Positions 22,661-33,569 of a DNA stretch of 64,000 nucleotides are shown piece after piece. Position 1 is the stretch's first letter. Each line of letters starts with the position of its first letter. The position numbers and the translations under genes are program-made. Below the pieces are notes generated by a model. It had not been told where the DNA came from. It ran no database searches and was given only the letters and a program-made list of their open reading frames with translations. Source of the DNA: Toxorhynchites rutilus septentrionalis (Eukaryota; Arthropoda; Insecta; Diptera; Culicidae); NCBI RefSeq assembly GCF_029784135.1, contig NC_073746.1:180669788-180733787 (forward strand), in the 5' to 3' direction.

Positions 22661-24162
22661 TTTTTTTTTTTTTATCCAAAATATATATTTTATTAAGGCT
22701 CATATGGCGTCAGCCTAACGGGGCCGGGAGTTCAATATTTTGACAATGTTTGCTTAGACTATGTTAGTAATATGTAACCGATTACTCGCGGTTGACTCGA
22801 GGTTAGTATTACAAGTGTTCCCATAATTGGTATGTCGCAGTCGTGTATTCGTACGTGTGCCCGACACGGGATACTTCCTATTGGGATGCAGCTGATCAGC
22901 ATTAATCAGCAACGCCCCCCTAGCCTGTACCCCATATCTAGCGTGGTGCGTCTTTCTCGACTCGTGGAATCCAGGATAGAATGGTCACTAGCCGGCGCAA
23001 TCATCAGCTCGTGTAGAGTTGTCATGAGCGGTACAACCTTTGGCTCTTGTTGAATAATCAGTGGACTGCACAACCTTCGGCCCGTGCATCTGTAAAGAGT
23101 GTGTGTATGTATTGCCGCGACTAAGTAAAAGTTTATCGATCGGATAGGAGGGATATGAAACGGGGACACAACGAAGGAAACATCATTAAACGTTGACATC
23201 GGCGTTTCTGAGGAACAGGTATAGATGAAGCAGAAGATCAGGATCCCGGCTACCTAAGATATCCCGGACGGGGATATCCGATTGTCTGCCTTGTGCTCTC
23301 AGTGCTCTATTGAGCTGAGAGCGAGCAGCATGGAACCGGATACACGACCAGACAACATGCTCGATGTCGTGGTAGCCATCGCCACAATCCCAAAGATTGT
23401 TTGCTGCGAGCCCAATGCGATAGAGATGCGCGTTTAGGTTGTAGTGATTGGACATAAGCCGAGATATCACGCGAATGAAATCACGACCTACATTCAATCC
23501 CTTGAACCATGCACTCGTCGAGACCTTAGGGATAATCGTGTGTAACCAACGACCGAACTCATCTTCACTCCACATGCGCTGCCAACTTACGAGCGTATAC
23601 TGACGAGGAATGTGGAAAAATTCATCATAAGCAATTTGCCTTTCAAAAATATAGTGCCTTCTAAAGCGCCCACCTTAGCTAGCGAGTCCGCTTTCTCATT
23701 CCCCGGAATCGAGCAATGAGAGGGAACCCATGCTAAGGTAATCGTGAATAATTTTTCGACCAAAACACTCAATAGTTGTCTTATTCTTGTTAGGAAATAA
23801 GATGAGCGTTTATCAACTTTCATTGAGCGGATTGCCTCTATTGAGCTGAGACTGTCTAAAAAAATAAAATAGTGGTCGATGGGCAATGTTTCAATGATCC
23901 CTAATGCGTAATATATCGCACCCAGTTCAGCGACATACACGGAACAAGGATCTTTGAGTTTCAAAGAGGCACTGGAATTTTCATTGAAGATGCCGAAGCC
24001 AGTGGACCCGTTTATGAATGAACCGTCAGTAAAGAACATTTTATCAGATCTAACTCTCCCATATTCTGCCGAAAATATCGGCGGAATAGAATCGGAGCGT
24101 AGGTGATCTGGGATTCCATGGATTTTTTGTCGCATGGACAGAATGGAGACAATGTCAAACAT
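22661..24162 (-). mobile_element. 5'-truncated non-LTR retrotransposon (RNase H-bearing group)
   Basis: This is the 3' part of a LINE on the minus strand. It holds the RNase H domain and C-terminal region of ORF2, about 500 bp of 3' UTR, an AATAAA-containing end (CCTTAATAAAATATATATTT) and a 13-base poly(A) (the T run at 22661-22673). Target-primed reverse transcription commonly loses the 5' side, which explains the missing endonuclease and reverse transcriptase. The 5' break at about 24162 abuts a dispersed repeat also present at 10.6 kb. Confidence 0.85.
23186..24162 (-). pseudogene. LINE ORF2 fragment: RNase H and C-terminal Cys/His region
   Basis: The first 191-residue frame holds an RNase HI domain. 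It has TDGSFINGSTG (Asp46), VAELGAIYYAL (Glu79), FLDSLSSIEAI (Asp103) and WVPSHCSIPGNEKADSLAK (His149, Asp159), so all four acidic catalytic positions are present. A one-base shift in the T/A run near 23646-23650 separates it from the next frame. Read across that shift, the protein continues FERQIAYDEFFHIPRQYT to MWSEDEFGRWLH and a C-terminal region with LWDCGDGYHDIEHVVWSC, a Cys/His cluster usual after RNase H in I-, LOA- and R1-type elements. RNase H removes the RNA strand after cDNA synthesis. The clade beyond this group is uncertain. Confidence 0.85.
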
Positions 24163-24340
24163 CGAACATGAAAAAAAAATCGACTAAAATATTAAAGGTA
24201 ACCTAAGCATATACCGACAGGTTTGAAGAACAGATCTAAAATATTCTAGGCATCTAATAACTGAACATTTGTTATGTCGTGTGTTGTGTCGAATATATTT
24301 GATCAGTACACGTTGATAAAATTCTATCTGTCAAAAAGGG
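24163..24340. repeat. Dispersed repeat, copy at 24.2 kb
   Basis: Paralogue of 10603-10800, sharing CATCGAACATGAAAAA, ACCGACAGG-T-GAAGAACAG, GTCGTGTGTTGTGTC and GTACACGTTGATAAA in order. It is unclassified and lacks coding capacity. Confidence 0.6.
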
Positions 24341-25765
24341 TCAAACGTTTGGCATCGGTCAAACCGTGTATGAGCATCCTTAGTAGCCAGAACTAGCTAT
24401 TGGAAGGATGGTGTACTGTTCGAGAATGATCTTATACAGGTTACCGAAACGGATTCCAGAACATCGTATGACGAGATGGTTTCGTTATTCAAGAGGGACA
24501 TAAATGCATACCAAATTTATTAGATTGGCTATGAGGCTGATAGAGCAAGGATCATGACCATCGACATATAAAATAAAGCCTATTAGTTAGCCTTTTTTTG
24601 AAAAAAAAACACTTGCCAATTATTTGGATTATAGTTGTATACATCCAGTCTAGTCGCATAGAAATATTGAACGAAGACTGAAAACATGTTAACTTTGAAA
24701 AATCATAACTTAAAAACGGGAAATAACACCTCTGTGGTATTCGGATATGTTATGTTAAAAAACCTTAAAAATATGGTCCCTCGTCCCGAAACGATGTAAG
24801 CTATAAAAGACAAGTAAATTTAATAATACCGAAGACAGAATTCAAATTTTCTGCAGCTCTAGTATTTTTCCAAAAAAGACTAGCTAATTAGCTTTTATTC
24901 AACATATCGATCATCTGAATCGGCTCAGTGGTTCAAAAGTTATGAATTTATAAAAATGTCATTTTTGGCAAAATTCGAAAAAAATTGATTTTCGGACCAC
25001 CCTAAAATGGAAATGGGCACCCCTATGAAATATGAAATATTTAAGACTATTCTCTGCATTTTTTTCTGCAAAATTCTCGGTCAAATGGTGACTGACAGAG
25101 TTCGATGCAACAATTTGCCTGTTACTGATTTTTGTCAATACGCTTTGACCGATCAAGTAGGCGGTAAAATTGTCCATAATGAATTGATGATTGTCGCAGA
25201 TTGCATTTTATTTTCATCGAGCAAAGCTTCGATTTTCATTCCGGTTGTTGTTTCTTATATTTACTGAAGTAAATACTATGTCGAACACGCGATAACGTGT
25301 GAGCGATTGCAAACCATTTAGACAACGGAATATATAATTGACCAAAGCTTGAACAATCTCCACATGCTGAAATAATGAAGAAATTTCTCTTTTCGTTGAA
25401 ATTTCTGCCCGATATCGAAATTCACGCATTTGAAAGTCCGTTTAGACTCATTTATATCATTTGTTCTACTCGAAGTATTAGCATTTTACATAAAAATGGT
25501 ATTCTGGTAGCATCGTGAACAAATGGATGCCCTGGTAAACGTGTAAACTTCCATTACATCAGGGGACATGGTATTTCTTGTCTTGACGATCATAGTGCGC
25601 TGACTTGCAACATGCTTTGATGGTCAAAACACTCTGACAAACTATTTAGCATCAAAGAGTGAGCAATTTGTTTTGTCGATTTATATTTTGTTGCACGTCG
25701 TTTGGTGGTAATGTTGCAATGGTCGTCATAGTAGCCCAAATATATGCAGTGACTGTGACAAATTG
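24341..25765. other. AT-rich DNA with an inverted repeat partner at 38 kb
   Basis: At 24890-24970 the words CAACATATCGATCATCTGAA, CGGCTCAGTGGTTCAAAAGT and TATGAATTTATAAAAA are present inverted at about 38025-38085, so both loci carry copies of an unclassified repeat. Elsewhere nothing is recognised. Confidence 0.4.
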
Positions 25766-25774
25766 CAGCTCTGT

Positions 25775-25925
25775 CTTAATCGCGGTTCTCAATCGGTCCA
25801 AAACTTCACAATAGCACAGAATAAAACGTAGATTACGAAAATTGTTGTTTTGTTTTGTTTTTTGTCCTAACTTTATTTTTCCACGATTTCTGAGGCGCTG
25901 AAAGTTATTTTTTGAACGACTCTCG
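25775..25925. mobile_element. Mariner-family terminal fragment
   Basis: The right end reads, on the minus strand, CGAGAGTCGTTCAAAAAATA, preceded by TA (25926-25927). The same terminus, CGAAGGTCGTTCAAAAAATA, opens the mariner relic at 58963. The interior word CTTAATCGCGG followed by CAATCGGTCCAAAACTTCACAATAG is also shared (59369-59420). The two copies therefore preserve opposite ends of one element family. This fragment of about 150 bp has no transposase. Confidence 0.8.
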
Positions 25926-26428
25926 TATAATGCGTCGATATATGATAAGAAGAAATAACTGTTAAACTATGGTTTACCCATCAGACGTAAAAATATTGAT
26001 TGATTGATTGTGTTGAATTATAGAGTTGAATTATATAGTCCTGAGAAGGGCCCTTGTGGACAAACTCAATCCAAACTCCTTCTTCACCTGTCTTGAGAAG
26101 TTTCATTGTCATTGCTCGTCAGCAAACCGTGTGTGCTTCCACAAACATCCAACAACGTTTTCGTGAAAATGTTCTATAAAATTCGAAATTAAATATAAAA
26201 AAATCCAGACGAATCCGGACTTTTGATTTTTCAACATCCAGATTTCTGTTCAATACACCTGGCAACCCTGGCTTAACCCTTTATAAGGCCGTGGAAACTA
26301 GGCAAGGAATCGACTCAAACTTCCGAGAACATAGTCCTTACATTAGGAAGAACACACTATCTTTGATTGAAAAATAAACCAAAATTGGTGGCAATATAGT
26401 TGCCACTGCCCGTTAACCCCAAAAACAA

Positions 26429-26457
26429 TTTTTGTATAACAATTGGTTATACAAAAA
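26429..26457. repeat. Perfect short hairpin
   Basis: TTTTTGTATAAC (26429-26440) and GTTATACAAAAA (26446-26457) are perfect reverse complements around the loop AATTG. The phrase GGTGGCAATATAGTTG just upstream (26389-26404) recurs at 27878-27893. The two may be remnants of one element. Confidence 0.6.
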
Positions 26458-26544
26458 ATAATACAATATCTGTAGTGCAGCGAATTTTTTATATTTACAT
26501 ACAAAGAAAAAGTATAAAATTTGAATTTTTCACCAAATACACCA

Positions 26545-26850
26545 TTTTTGACGTAGGACTACGTCTTTCATTTCTATACTGGGGTGTAAGTTCAAAGATT
26601 CGAAAACGAAAGCGTTACACCGGAGAACGAGATTTTGAACGTTAATAGCTCCTAAACAACTGCACGAAATGGTGTGATAAACACTTCATTCGAAAGATAA
26701 AATGTCTACGCGTTATATGCTTGTTACTTTTTGATCCAAAAACTTGTTTCACTAGCCTTAAAATTGCTTTCAAAACAGGCTATTGAAATCACACCAATCG
26801 GTATATAAGCGAGTGTCGCTCGGAAATCAACTCAGTTATGGTTGCGCAAC
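26545..26850 (+). repeat. TATA-containing repeat, copy A (histone-promoter-like)
   Basis: The segment from ACGTAGGACTACGTCTTTCA through TTTCTATACTGGGGTGTAAG, ATTCGAAAGATAAAATGTC, ACGCGTTATATG and TTTTTGATCCAAAAACTTGT ends with TCGGTATATAAGCGAG and CGCTCGGAAATC. An inverted copy lies at about 55435-55745. TATATAAG followed by a start-site-like AACTCAGTT about 30 bases later looks like a core promoter. The association with histones is inferred only from the H1-like tail next to copy B. Confidence 0.65.
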
Positions 26851-26874
26851 GATTGAGGTACCATCGCTGGAATG

Positions 26875-27145
26875 AATGGATGTTTCCCTAACACAGACTT
26901 CCAAACCATGAAGCTTGGGAAAATCGGCATTGTTAAATAGGTTCATGCTGCGGGTACTTTTGGACTCGCTTGCGTTTCTGGAAATTGGAATGTTTCCCTA
27001 ACACAGACTTCAAAACCATGGAGCCTGGGGAAATTGTCATTGTAAAATAGATGCAAACTACGGGTTCTTTTGTACTTGCTTGCATTTTTGCAAACCGGAA
27101 TGTGTTTTCCCAATGCAGATTCCGATACCAAGAAATTTGGAAAAT
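26875..27145 (+). repeat. About 109-bp tandem satellite, 2-3 units
   Basis: Unit starts at about 26882 (TGTTTCCCTAACACAGACTT), 26991 and 27101 give a 109-110 bp period. Each unit contains AAACCATG-AGC-TGGG-AAAT, TTGTAAAATAG, CGGGT-CTTTTG-ACT-GCTTGC and GGAA. Overlapping open frames across 26943-27367 follow from the repeat and show no known domain. An inverted copy is at 33430-33565. Confidence 0.85.
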
Positions 27146-28320
27146 CGGGATACATTCAATTCGTCAATACTTTTATACCCCAGCCATTTTTACACTCCAG
27201 AATTCGTTTTGCTTACACGGTCTACAAAAGTGGGTACAAATGCAACGCTTTGGCTCGATTATTCAAGACTGCATTGGAAGATATCTCTTCACGCTGCCAG
27301 CTCACTGAACTTCTACGCATACCGTTTGATGATTAGGCAAAATGTTGATAACTATTTGCTGCAATAACTACTACCATAATGCATGAATTGACTTAAATTG
27401 GGATTTGTTTGCAATTGAATTCGCAATTGAATTCAATCAATACACACAAAAGATAGCTCTGCACAGTGGCGATATTGTACCCAATGAGAAACATCCGAGG
27501 TGGGATTATTGCTAATTGAAGAAATACAATTGATTACTAGGCCAAAGGCAGTCCTACGTCAACCTTGCGGTTATATCATAGGTATAACCCATCCATAGGT
27601 TTTCATTAAAAAAAAGCATGAAATTACTAAGTACATCCTAAATACAACACTTGCAGTGAAAAACTTATCAACTTGTTGCATGTTTAACAAATTTGAACAG
27701 AATTATTTGCCGGCGCTCCGAAATCGCGGTTTTTTTTTACATAAAAATGATTCCTAAATTAATATCGTACATTCTTTGCAGCCCCAAAAAAATTGGGTTA
27801 TTTCCAGATACTTTTAGAAGTCTTTGGTTAAGCGAAGTATTGAAACAATATTCCAAGTGCAGAAAAAAAATTCTGTGGGTGGCAATATAGTTGTTACGGC
27901 CAGCTGAAAAATCTTTAAATGAGTAAAAATTTTGTATGAATAAGAAAAAAAATAGGAATAGATTTTTGTTTGAAAAAATTGGGTTATAGGGGTCTGAGGT
28001 AAATCTTATTTCAGGAAAAAGGGGTTTATTAGCCAAAGTAGTTTGAGAACCCCTGGTTTAGACAGTTCAAGGAAGGTATTTATGATGTTGAAGAGGCAAA
28101 AAGTCTGGGAGCACAAAAAAGTTTTGATATATAAAATAAAATGAATGAAGATGTGTTTTCATTCATGATGATGATGATGATGATGACCCACCTCATACCC
28201 CTACAAAGGTTTGAACTGGCCGATTTATCTAATAGATAATATTTATATTTAACAAAATTAAGATATCAGTATTATAAAACAAAACAGCGAACTGACTCTG
28301 TTGCAGGCATGAATTTCTAT
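27146..28320. other. Unclassified DNA with (GAT)n microsatellite
   Basis: Three overlapping frames stay open through 27370 but match nothing I know. A (ATG)n/(GAT)n run of about 22 bases lies at 28166-28187. Otherwise AT-rich and featureless. Confidence 0.4.
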
Positions 28321-28329
28321 TAATCGAAC

Positions 28330-28540
28330 ATCATAAATAGGCAAAAACTTTAAAAGAAAAACAATGGTCCTATCCTTATCGACATTATCATAATGATAAT
28401 CCCAACTTCAGACCCAAAGTTTTTTTAAGGCATGTCAAGAAAATTTCCAACCCGGGAAGATCCTTGACAGATTGGGAATCGAACCCAATATCTAAAAGTG
28501 TCTACTTAGAACATGATAGAGATCTGCCACATTCACAAAT
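28330..28540 (-). mobile_element. tRNA-like SINE relic
   Basis: On the minus strand GGGTTCGATTCCCAATCTGT (about 28463-28482) is a good pol III B box in a tRNA-like T arm. It is preceded by GGCAGATCTCTATCATG, a weak A-box region. The downstream body (TTGACATGCC, TTGGGTCTGAAGTTGGGATT) is not Feilai-like, so it is a second SINE family. Ends and TSD were not found. Confidence 0.55.
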
Positions 28541-28759
28541 ACTCGATATAACCATCTTATGATAAGATAGTTTACGACAATTCTGAATGAGCTATCCCCA
28601 TTCCAGTTTCCACTTCAGACCCACATAAAAATTTCATTATATATCAGTGTTCTGCCAGTGTTCCATTAACATAGTCCAGGCCGACCAAACGCGCGAGGCT
28701 CAAACTCTCGTAGACAACGCTTATTACTTTTTTTTTACAATATACATAAACAAAACGAA

Positions 28760-31530
28760 AAAAAATCATCATCATCAGTACGAACATGGTAGTTTAACCT
28801 GTAAATAAATTTTATTAATTTTTATCAATTGAAAACATAAATGAATGATTTAGGAAAAATTATAAAACCTGTTTACAAAACAGATTTTACGTGTGAAATA
28901 CACATTTTCTTGAACTCTGCCATTGTTGCCGCACGTTTAATTTCTCTGGGCATCGAATTGAAGAAATTTATAAAAATGAGTTCTGCGACCTACTAAACAT
29001 AAAGTTGGGTGTTCTTGCATCATTCGCGTTTCTTGTATTGTATCTATGAACATCACTTCCTCTTTCAATTCGATCACACAAATATCGAGGCAGCATATCG
29101 TTCAAAATTTTGAAGATGAACACCATTGTCATGTAATAAATTCTCTGCTTCACAGATAGCCACTGTAGCGCGTCCAACATCAAACTGGAGGAAGTGTATC
29201 TACTACATCTTAAAATCAAACGCATTACTTTGTTTTGTAAACGCTGCAATCTCGTTAATTGTGTATTATTTGCAAGGAAGAGGATCGACGAGCAAAAATC
29301 TATGTGCGGTGAAATCAATGATTTATACAATTTAATTTTACTGTTTATTGTCAACTCTTTCTTCAAACGACACAAAACGCCGTACTTCTTGGCAATCTTT
29401 TTGATGACATTATTGATGTGAGACTTGAAAGTTAACGTGTCATCAATAATAACTCCTAAGTATTTGATTCACGCGTTCTAATGTCTCACCATCTATTTCA
29501 AAATTTACGTCAATACTGGAGTTTGCTGCAGAAATGAGCATGTATTTTGTTTTGCCAACATTTAACTTTAATTGTTTAAATTTAAGCCACTGAGCCAGAG
29601 AATGCAAATCTTCGTCTATGTGTTCCGCGGTTTCTTTTATATCCTTAGCTGCGATGAACAGGACAGTATCATCCGCGAACAAATTAATGTCACAGTATCG
29701 TACAACTCGTCGCAGATCATTTATGTATAAAATAAACAAAATGGGCCCTAAAACACTTCCCTGTGGCACCCCGAGTGAGTTGCCAATGGGATCGGAAACA
29801 GAATCGTTGAAACGAGTCTTTTGAGTTCTATCGCACAAATAGCTTTCAAACCATTTGTACGCCATCCCTACAATTCCAATGCGCTTCAGTGTTTGTAACA
29901 ATAAGGGCCTAGAAATTGTTTCAAAAGCGCGTTTAAGATCCAGAAATACCGCAAATATAGTCTCTTTCGCCTCGATATTCTCTTTCCATTTTGCTAATAC
30001 CAGATTCAGCGCGGTTTCACAAGATTGTCCCTCTCGATATCCCGACTGTTCTGGTATTAGCAAACTGTTATTATCTATAAAATGTATCAGCTGACCTTTC
30101 ACAACAAGTTCTAACAGTTTCTCTAATATGTGCAGCATGTTAATAGGGCGGTACTCTTCGGTTTTATCCGTCCCATTAACTTTGGGGATTGGAATTACAA
30201 GGGATTCCTTCCAAACCTTTGGCACGTGCCCAGTTCGTAAAGAGTCATTTATCAGGTCCAGCAGATCGTGTCCAATGATGTGAAAGCAATCTTGAATCAC
30301 TTTCGCGTTGACATTATCGGTACCAGCCGATTTTTGCAATGAAAAACAGATACCTTTCAATTCAACAAAAGTGATAGGTGAAAAACAATCTAGTCTGCTA
30401 TTGATAGTAATCGGCTGTATTATTTCGTCAGGTTCTCTGACCAACGCAATACTTTGGTTGATCAGCATAACACTATTAACGAAATAACTGTTAAATTTCT
30501 CTGCAATAATTTGGTCTGATTGTTCTTCTGACCCTCCGAAAACTATGGAACGCGGTATACTATTTTTCGAATTTAATAATGTTTTTAATATTCTCCATAG
30601 TCCTTTACTATTATTTTGATGTTCATCGATTTTCCTCTGTATATATTCACATCTAGTCTTTTTCAAGGCCCGTGAATATATGTTCCGCGCAAAGGTGTAC
30701 ATGTTCCAATGGTTTTCTGAATTAGTTCTCAAAAACTTTTTGTACTTTTTGTCTCTTTTGCGTTTGAGGCGCATCAGATCCAAAGAGTACCAGCTGTTCG
30801 AATTGCTCAAATCAATATGTTTTTCAACTACTAATTTATTCGTACACTCTCTCAAAATATTAGTTAGAACAGCTGCTTTATCATTCAGATGTCCAGTCAT
30901 TGCCACAAAATCCAGGCTTGCCGACACAAGCTGAGACATGGATTCTTTAGAATATCGTTTCCAACATTTGATCTTTACTTTATTTCCATCACTGTCATGC
31001 TGTCCATTCTCAATGTAAACAAAAATTGTCTCATGGTCAGTTATTTTAAATTTGGCCTCGGTCGAAGAATGAACAGTAGCAAAATTTGAAAAGACGTGAT
31101 CAATCAGAGTTCTACTATGTTTAGAAATTCTAGTAGCTTCGAGAACCGTTTGTTTCAAGTTGAAATAATGCGATAATTGTTTCAATTGATTCGAATTTCG
31201 TACATTGAGCCAGTCAATATTAAAATCACCAGCAATTACATTTAATTTACTGCAATCAACGATATTTTCCCACCAGTTCTCCAAAATTTCAATAAATCGC
31301 TGGTCACTGGAACTAGGGGAATGGTATACAATTCCATAATTTCCTATCTGCATGCCCCTTTCAACTGAAATAGCCAAGAACCAATTATTTTCAACAGCTT
31401 CGTTTAACCGAATGTTGAAATTACTTGATTCTTTTGCATAAATTGCAACACCTCCTGTGTGTTTAGAGTGCGACAAACAAGTCATAGTTAGTGCTAAACT
31501 TACGTTTATCAAAATATAGCCAGCCTTACA
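28760..31530 (-). mobile_element. Non-LTR retrotransposon, CR1/L2 group, 5'-truncated
   Basis: Minus-strand LINE: partial endonuclease, complete reverse transcriptase, C-terminal region, then about 110 bp of 3' UTR ending in a short (TGA)n run at 28766-28777. A short microsatellite instead of poly(A) at the 3' end fits CR1/L2-type elements. It starts part-way into the endonuclease, so ORF1 and the 5' UTR are missing. It is the least decayed coding element in the window. Confidence 0.9.
28873..31530 (-). pseudogene. LINE ORF2: apurinic endonuclease plus reverse transcriptase
   Basis: This nicks target DNA and copies LINE RNA into the nick. One frame of about 690 codons runs from near 31530 to 29443. 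The endonuclease keeps GGVAIYAKES (20-29), GDFNIDWL (95-102), RTLIDHVFSN (135-144) and KITDHETIF (156-164), the last including the conserved Asp-His pair. Reverse transcriptase blocks follow: VIPIPKVNGTDKTEEYRPIN, FLDLKRAFETISR, GVPQGSVLGPILFILYINDL and the active site FADDTVLF (612-619). Near 29440-29460 about two bases are lost, and the next frame carries YLGVIIDD and then CRLKKELTINSKIKLYKSLI onward. A last shift near 28968 is needed to reach NFFNSMPREIKRAATMAEFK and a stop at 28873. The N-terminal third of the endonuclease is absent. GVPQGSVLGP...YINDL places it in the CR1/L2/Daphne/Crack group; the exact clade is open. Confidence 0.93.
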
Positions 31531-33425
31531 TCACTTAGGCTCAGAAACGTATGCTCTCTTTAGATCAAAGATCTACTGCTCGAACAACAAAGCATCATTT
31601 GCAAGCGGTGAACGTAATAAACAGACGCAGGATGTAAGGAAATCTAATCAATAATCCCTGAAAATGAAACTACAAACAACCATACATCATCGTGTGGACG
31701 CCACCGTATACGACAAAGCTCACTCACGTTTCGGAAAGTTGCTGGCATCAACTGGCCGTGCATCGATAAATCACTACCGACGAAGTCATGATTGACTATA
31801 AAATTCATATCAAAATCTCATCATTAGCATCGTTGCCTTTGACGATACCGTTGTTGTCATCGTTATGGTCATCGTCGGGTACCCAATGTGAAACAGTCAA
31901 CACCCGCATGTGGTCGTACGAAGAATACGGTACGGAACGCTTTCATATCTATGATTGAATAAACAGCATCCTCTCTGGATATGGAAAAGGTTGAGATATG
32001 TGCGTGCATATGCCTCTTGTGGAAGCATGTTAATAAAAGAATCCCGCAAGGCGAGCATGTTTTCACTCTCATCTGTGCTGGCTGGAAATTACGTTGATAG
32101 CTACAAGAGTTGTTCATTTAGCTTCAATTGTAAGTGTAGATTGTGAAAAATCAAAGCAATTTTCTATTTTCTGCAACAGCTCATCAAACATGAACATCCC
32201 TTAGTTCCTCCCGTGCCACATTCGTTACTACGGTATGGCATGTTGACGATGTCTAGTGGATGCACATGATTCATGAGGGGCAGCTTTCGATCATCACTCT
32301 GACAGGACGTGTGAGAGGGCAATTTTTATGGTCACGCATCAGTGCACGTAAAAAGTATCGAGTCTCTCGTCCAGCGCCTGGCCTGCGAAGCTGCCTGCCA
32401 CCGCGGGCCAGTGAAATGCAGCGTGATAAATTTATGAGCCCGATGAATATTGATTGATCAGATGATGATTTATTACAGCATCATTGTCACGAAACCATTA
32501 TTAGTTCATCAGGCAGCCAGCTTTTCAGTGGTACTGCGCGAGCGTATGTTTGGCTTTACGACTACGGTTCAGTGGATTTGCTGATTGATTGCAGATTAGC
32601 ACTTGTGTCCCGATGATGGCCTGCTTTAATCATCGCATCACACACTATTCCATAAATAGCAGTTTATGCGACTCGCAAAAGCACCATATAAAGTGTGCCA
32701 TATGCACATTTCAATCGATTACCATCACAGCTATTGTCATTGTTAAAAAGCACGAACAGTTGAATAAAATTGCATGTACGAAAATGAAAAGATAAAAATG
32801 GGCCCCAAAAGTAGGTCATCTGTCATTTCGTTTATTTTCTCAACTCAGGCCGTGACTCATAATTCTCGAAATTCGTTCGATTCGTCCCACACATAACTGT
32901 TTAAAATCTGGCCATGATCTCGTTTATACGCTAATTGCAATAATATCGTCGAACAACCCTGTAGAACTCAGAGGTCCTTGCATTGTAGTGTATAAAGTTG
33001 GGGAGAAAGAACCACATTGTTTTTATGTAAACTTCAAAACTTTATGTGAGATGGCTAGAATGATCTGATTTTGTTGAAATATCCACCGTTCGAAAACTTG
33101 TAGCCATTTTTTAGCGTAATTCAATTATGCCTCTCTCATGGAATCAATACTAATAATGGAAATTCAATCCGTGAGGTTTTTGGGCGTTAACTCGTATGTC
33201 ACATAAAAATCGATCTTCTTTTTGTATCCAGTCTTATTCAAAATGCTTCAAACGATAACAAATAACTATTCGAAATTTGATTGCTTGAATTATACATTGT
33301 GCATTACATAACATACACTAGCACTATGTGAAACGCGGATTCAACGTTTCTCATTTCCAAATCAAAGATTTACCTTGTTGTTGTAACTTTATCCAAATGA
33401 AGTATAGATCTAATACACAACGCAA
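31531..33425. other. Unique DNA, nothing recognised
   Basis: Mixed composition with a less AT-rich patch at 32.2-32.45 kb. No conserved domain, TIR or array. It could be host intron or regulatory sequence. Confidence 0.4.
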
Positions 33426-33429
33426 TTGT

Positions 33430-33565
33430 TTCTGTGTTCTGTGTTAGGGAAACATTCCGATTTCCAGAAACGCAAGCGAGTACAAAAGTACCCGCTGTTT
33501 GCATCTATTTTGCAATGCCGATTTTCCCTGGTTCCATGGTTTTGAAGTTTGTGTTAGGGAAACAT
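33430..33565 (-). repeat. 109-bp satellite unit, inverted relative to 26.9 kb
   Basis: On the minus strand this reads GTTTCCCTAACACAAACTTC, AAACCATGG, GGGAAAATCGGCATTG, GCGGGTACTTTTGTACTCGC and TTTCTGGAAATCGG, then GTTTCCCTAACACAG again. That is one full unit plus the start of the next, the same family as 26875-27145. Confidence 0.85.
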
Positions 33566-33569
33566 GGCT

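Noticed and set aside
27051..27367. A histone-like or other gene in three overlapping frames
   Set aside because: I compared the frames with H2A, H2B and H3 as I know them and found no agreement. Part of the open stretch is the 109-bp satellite.
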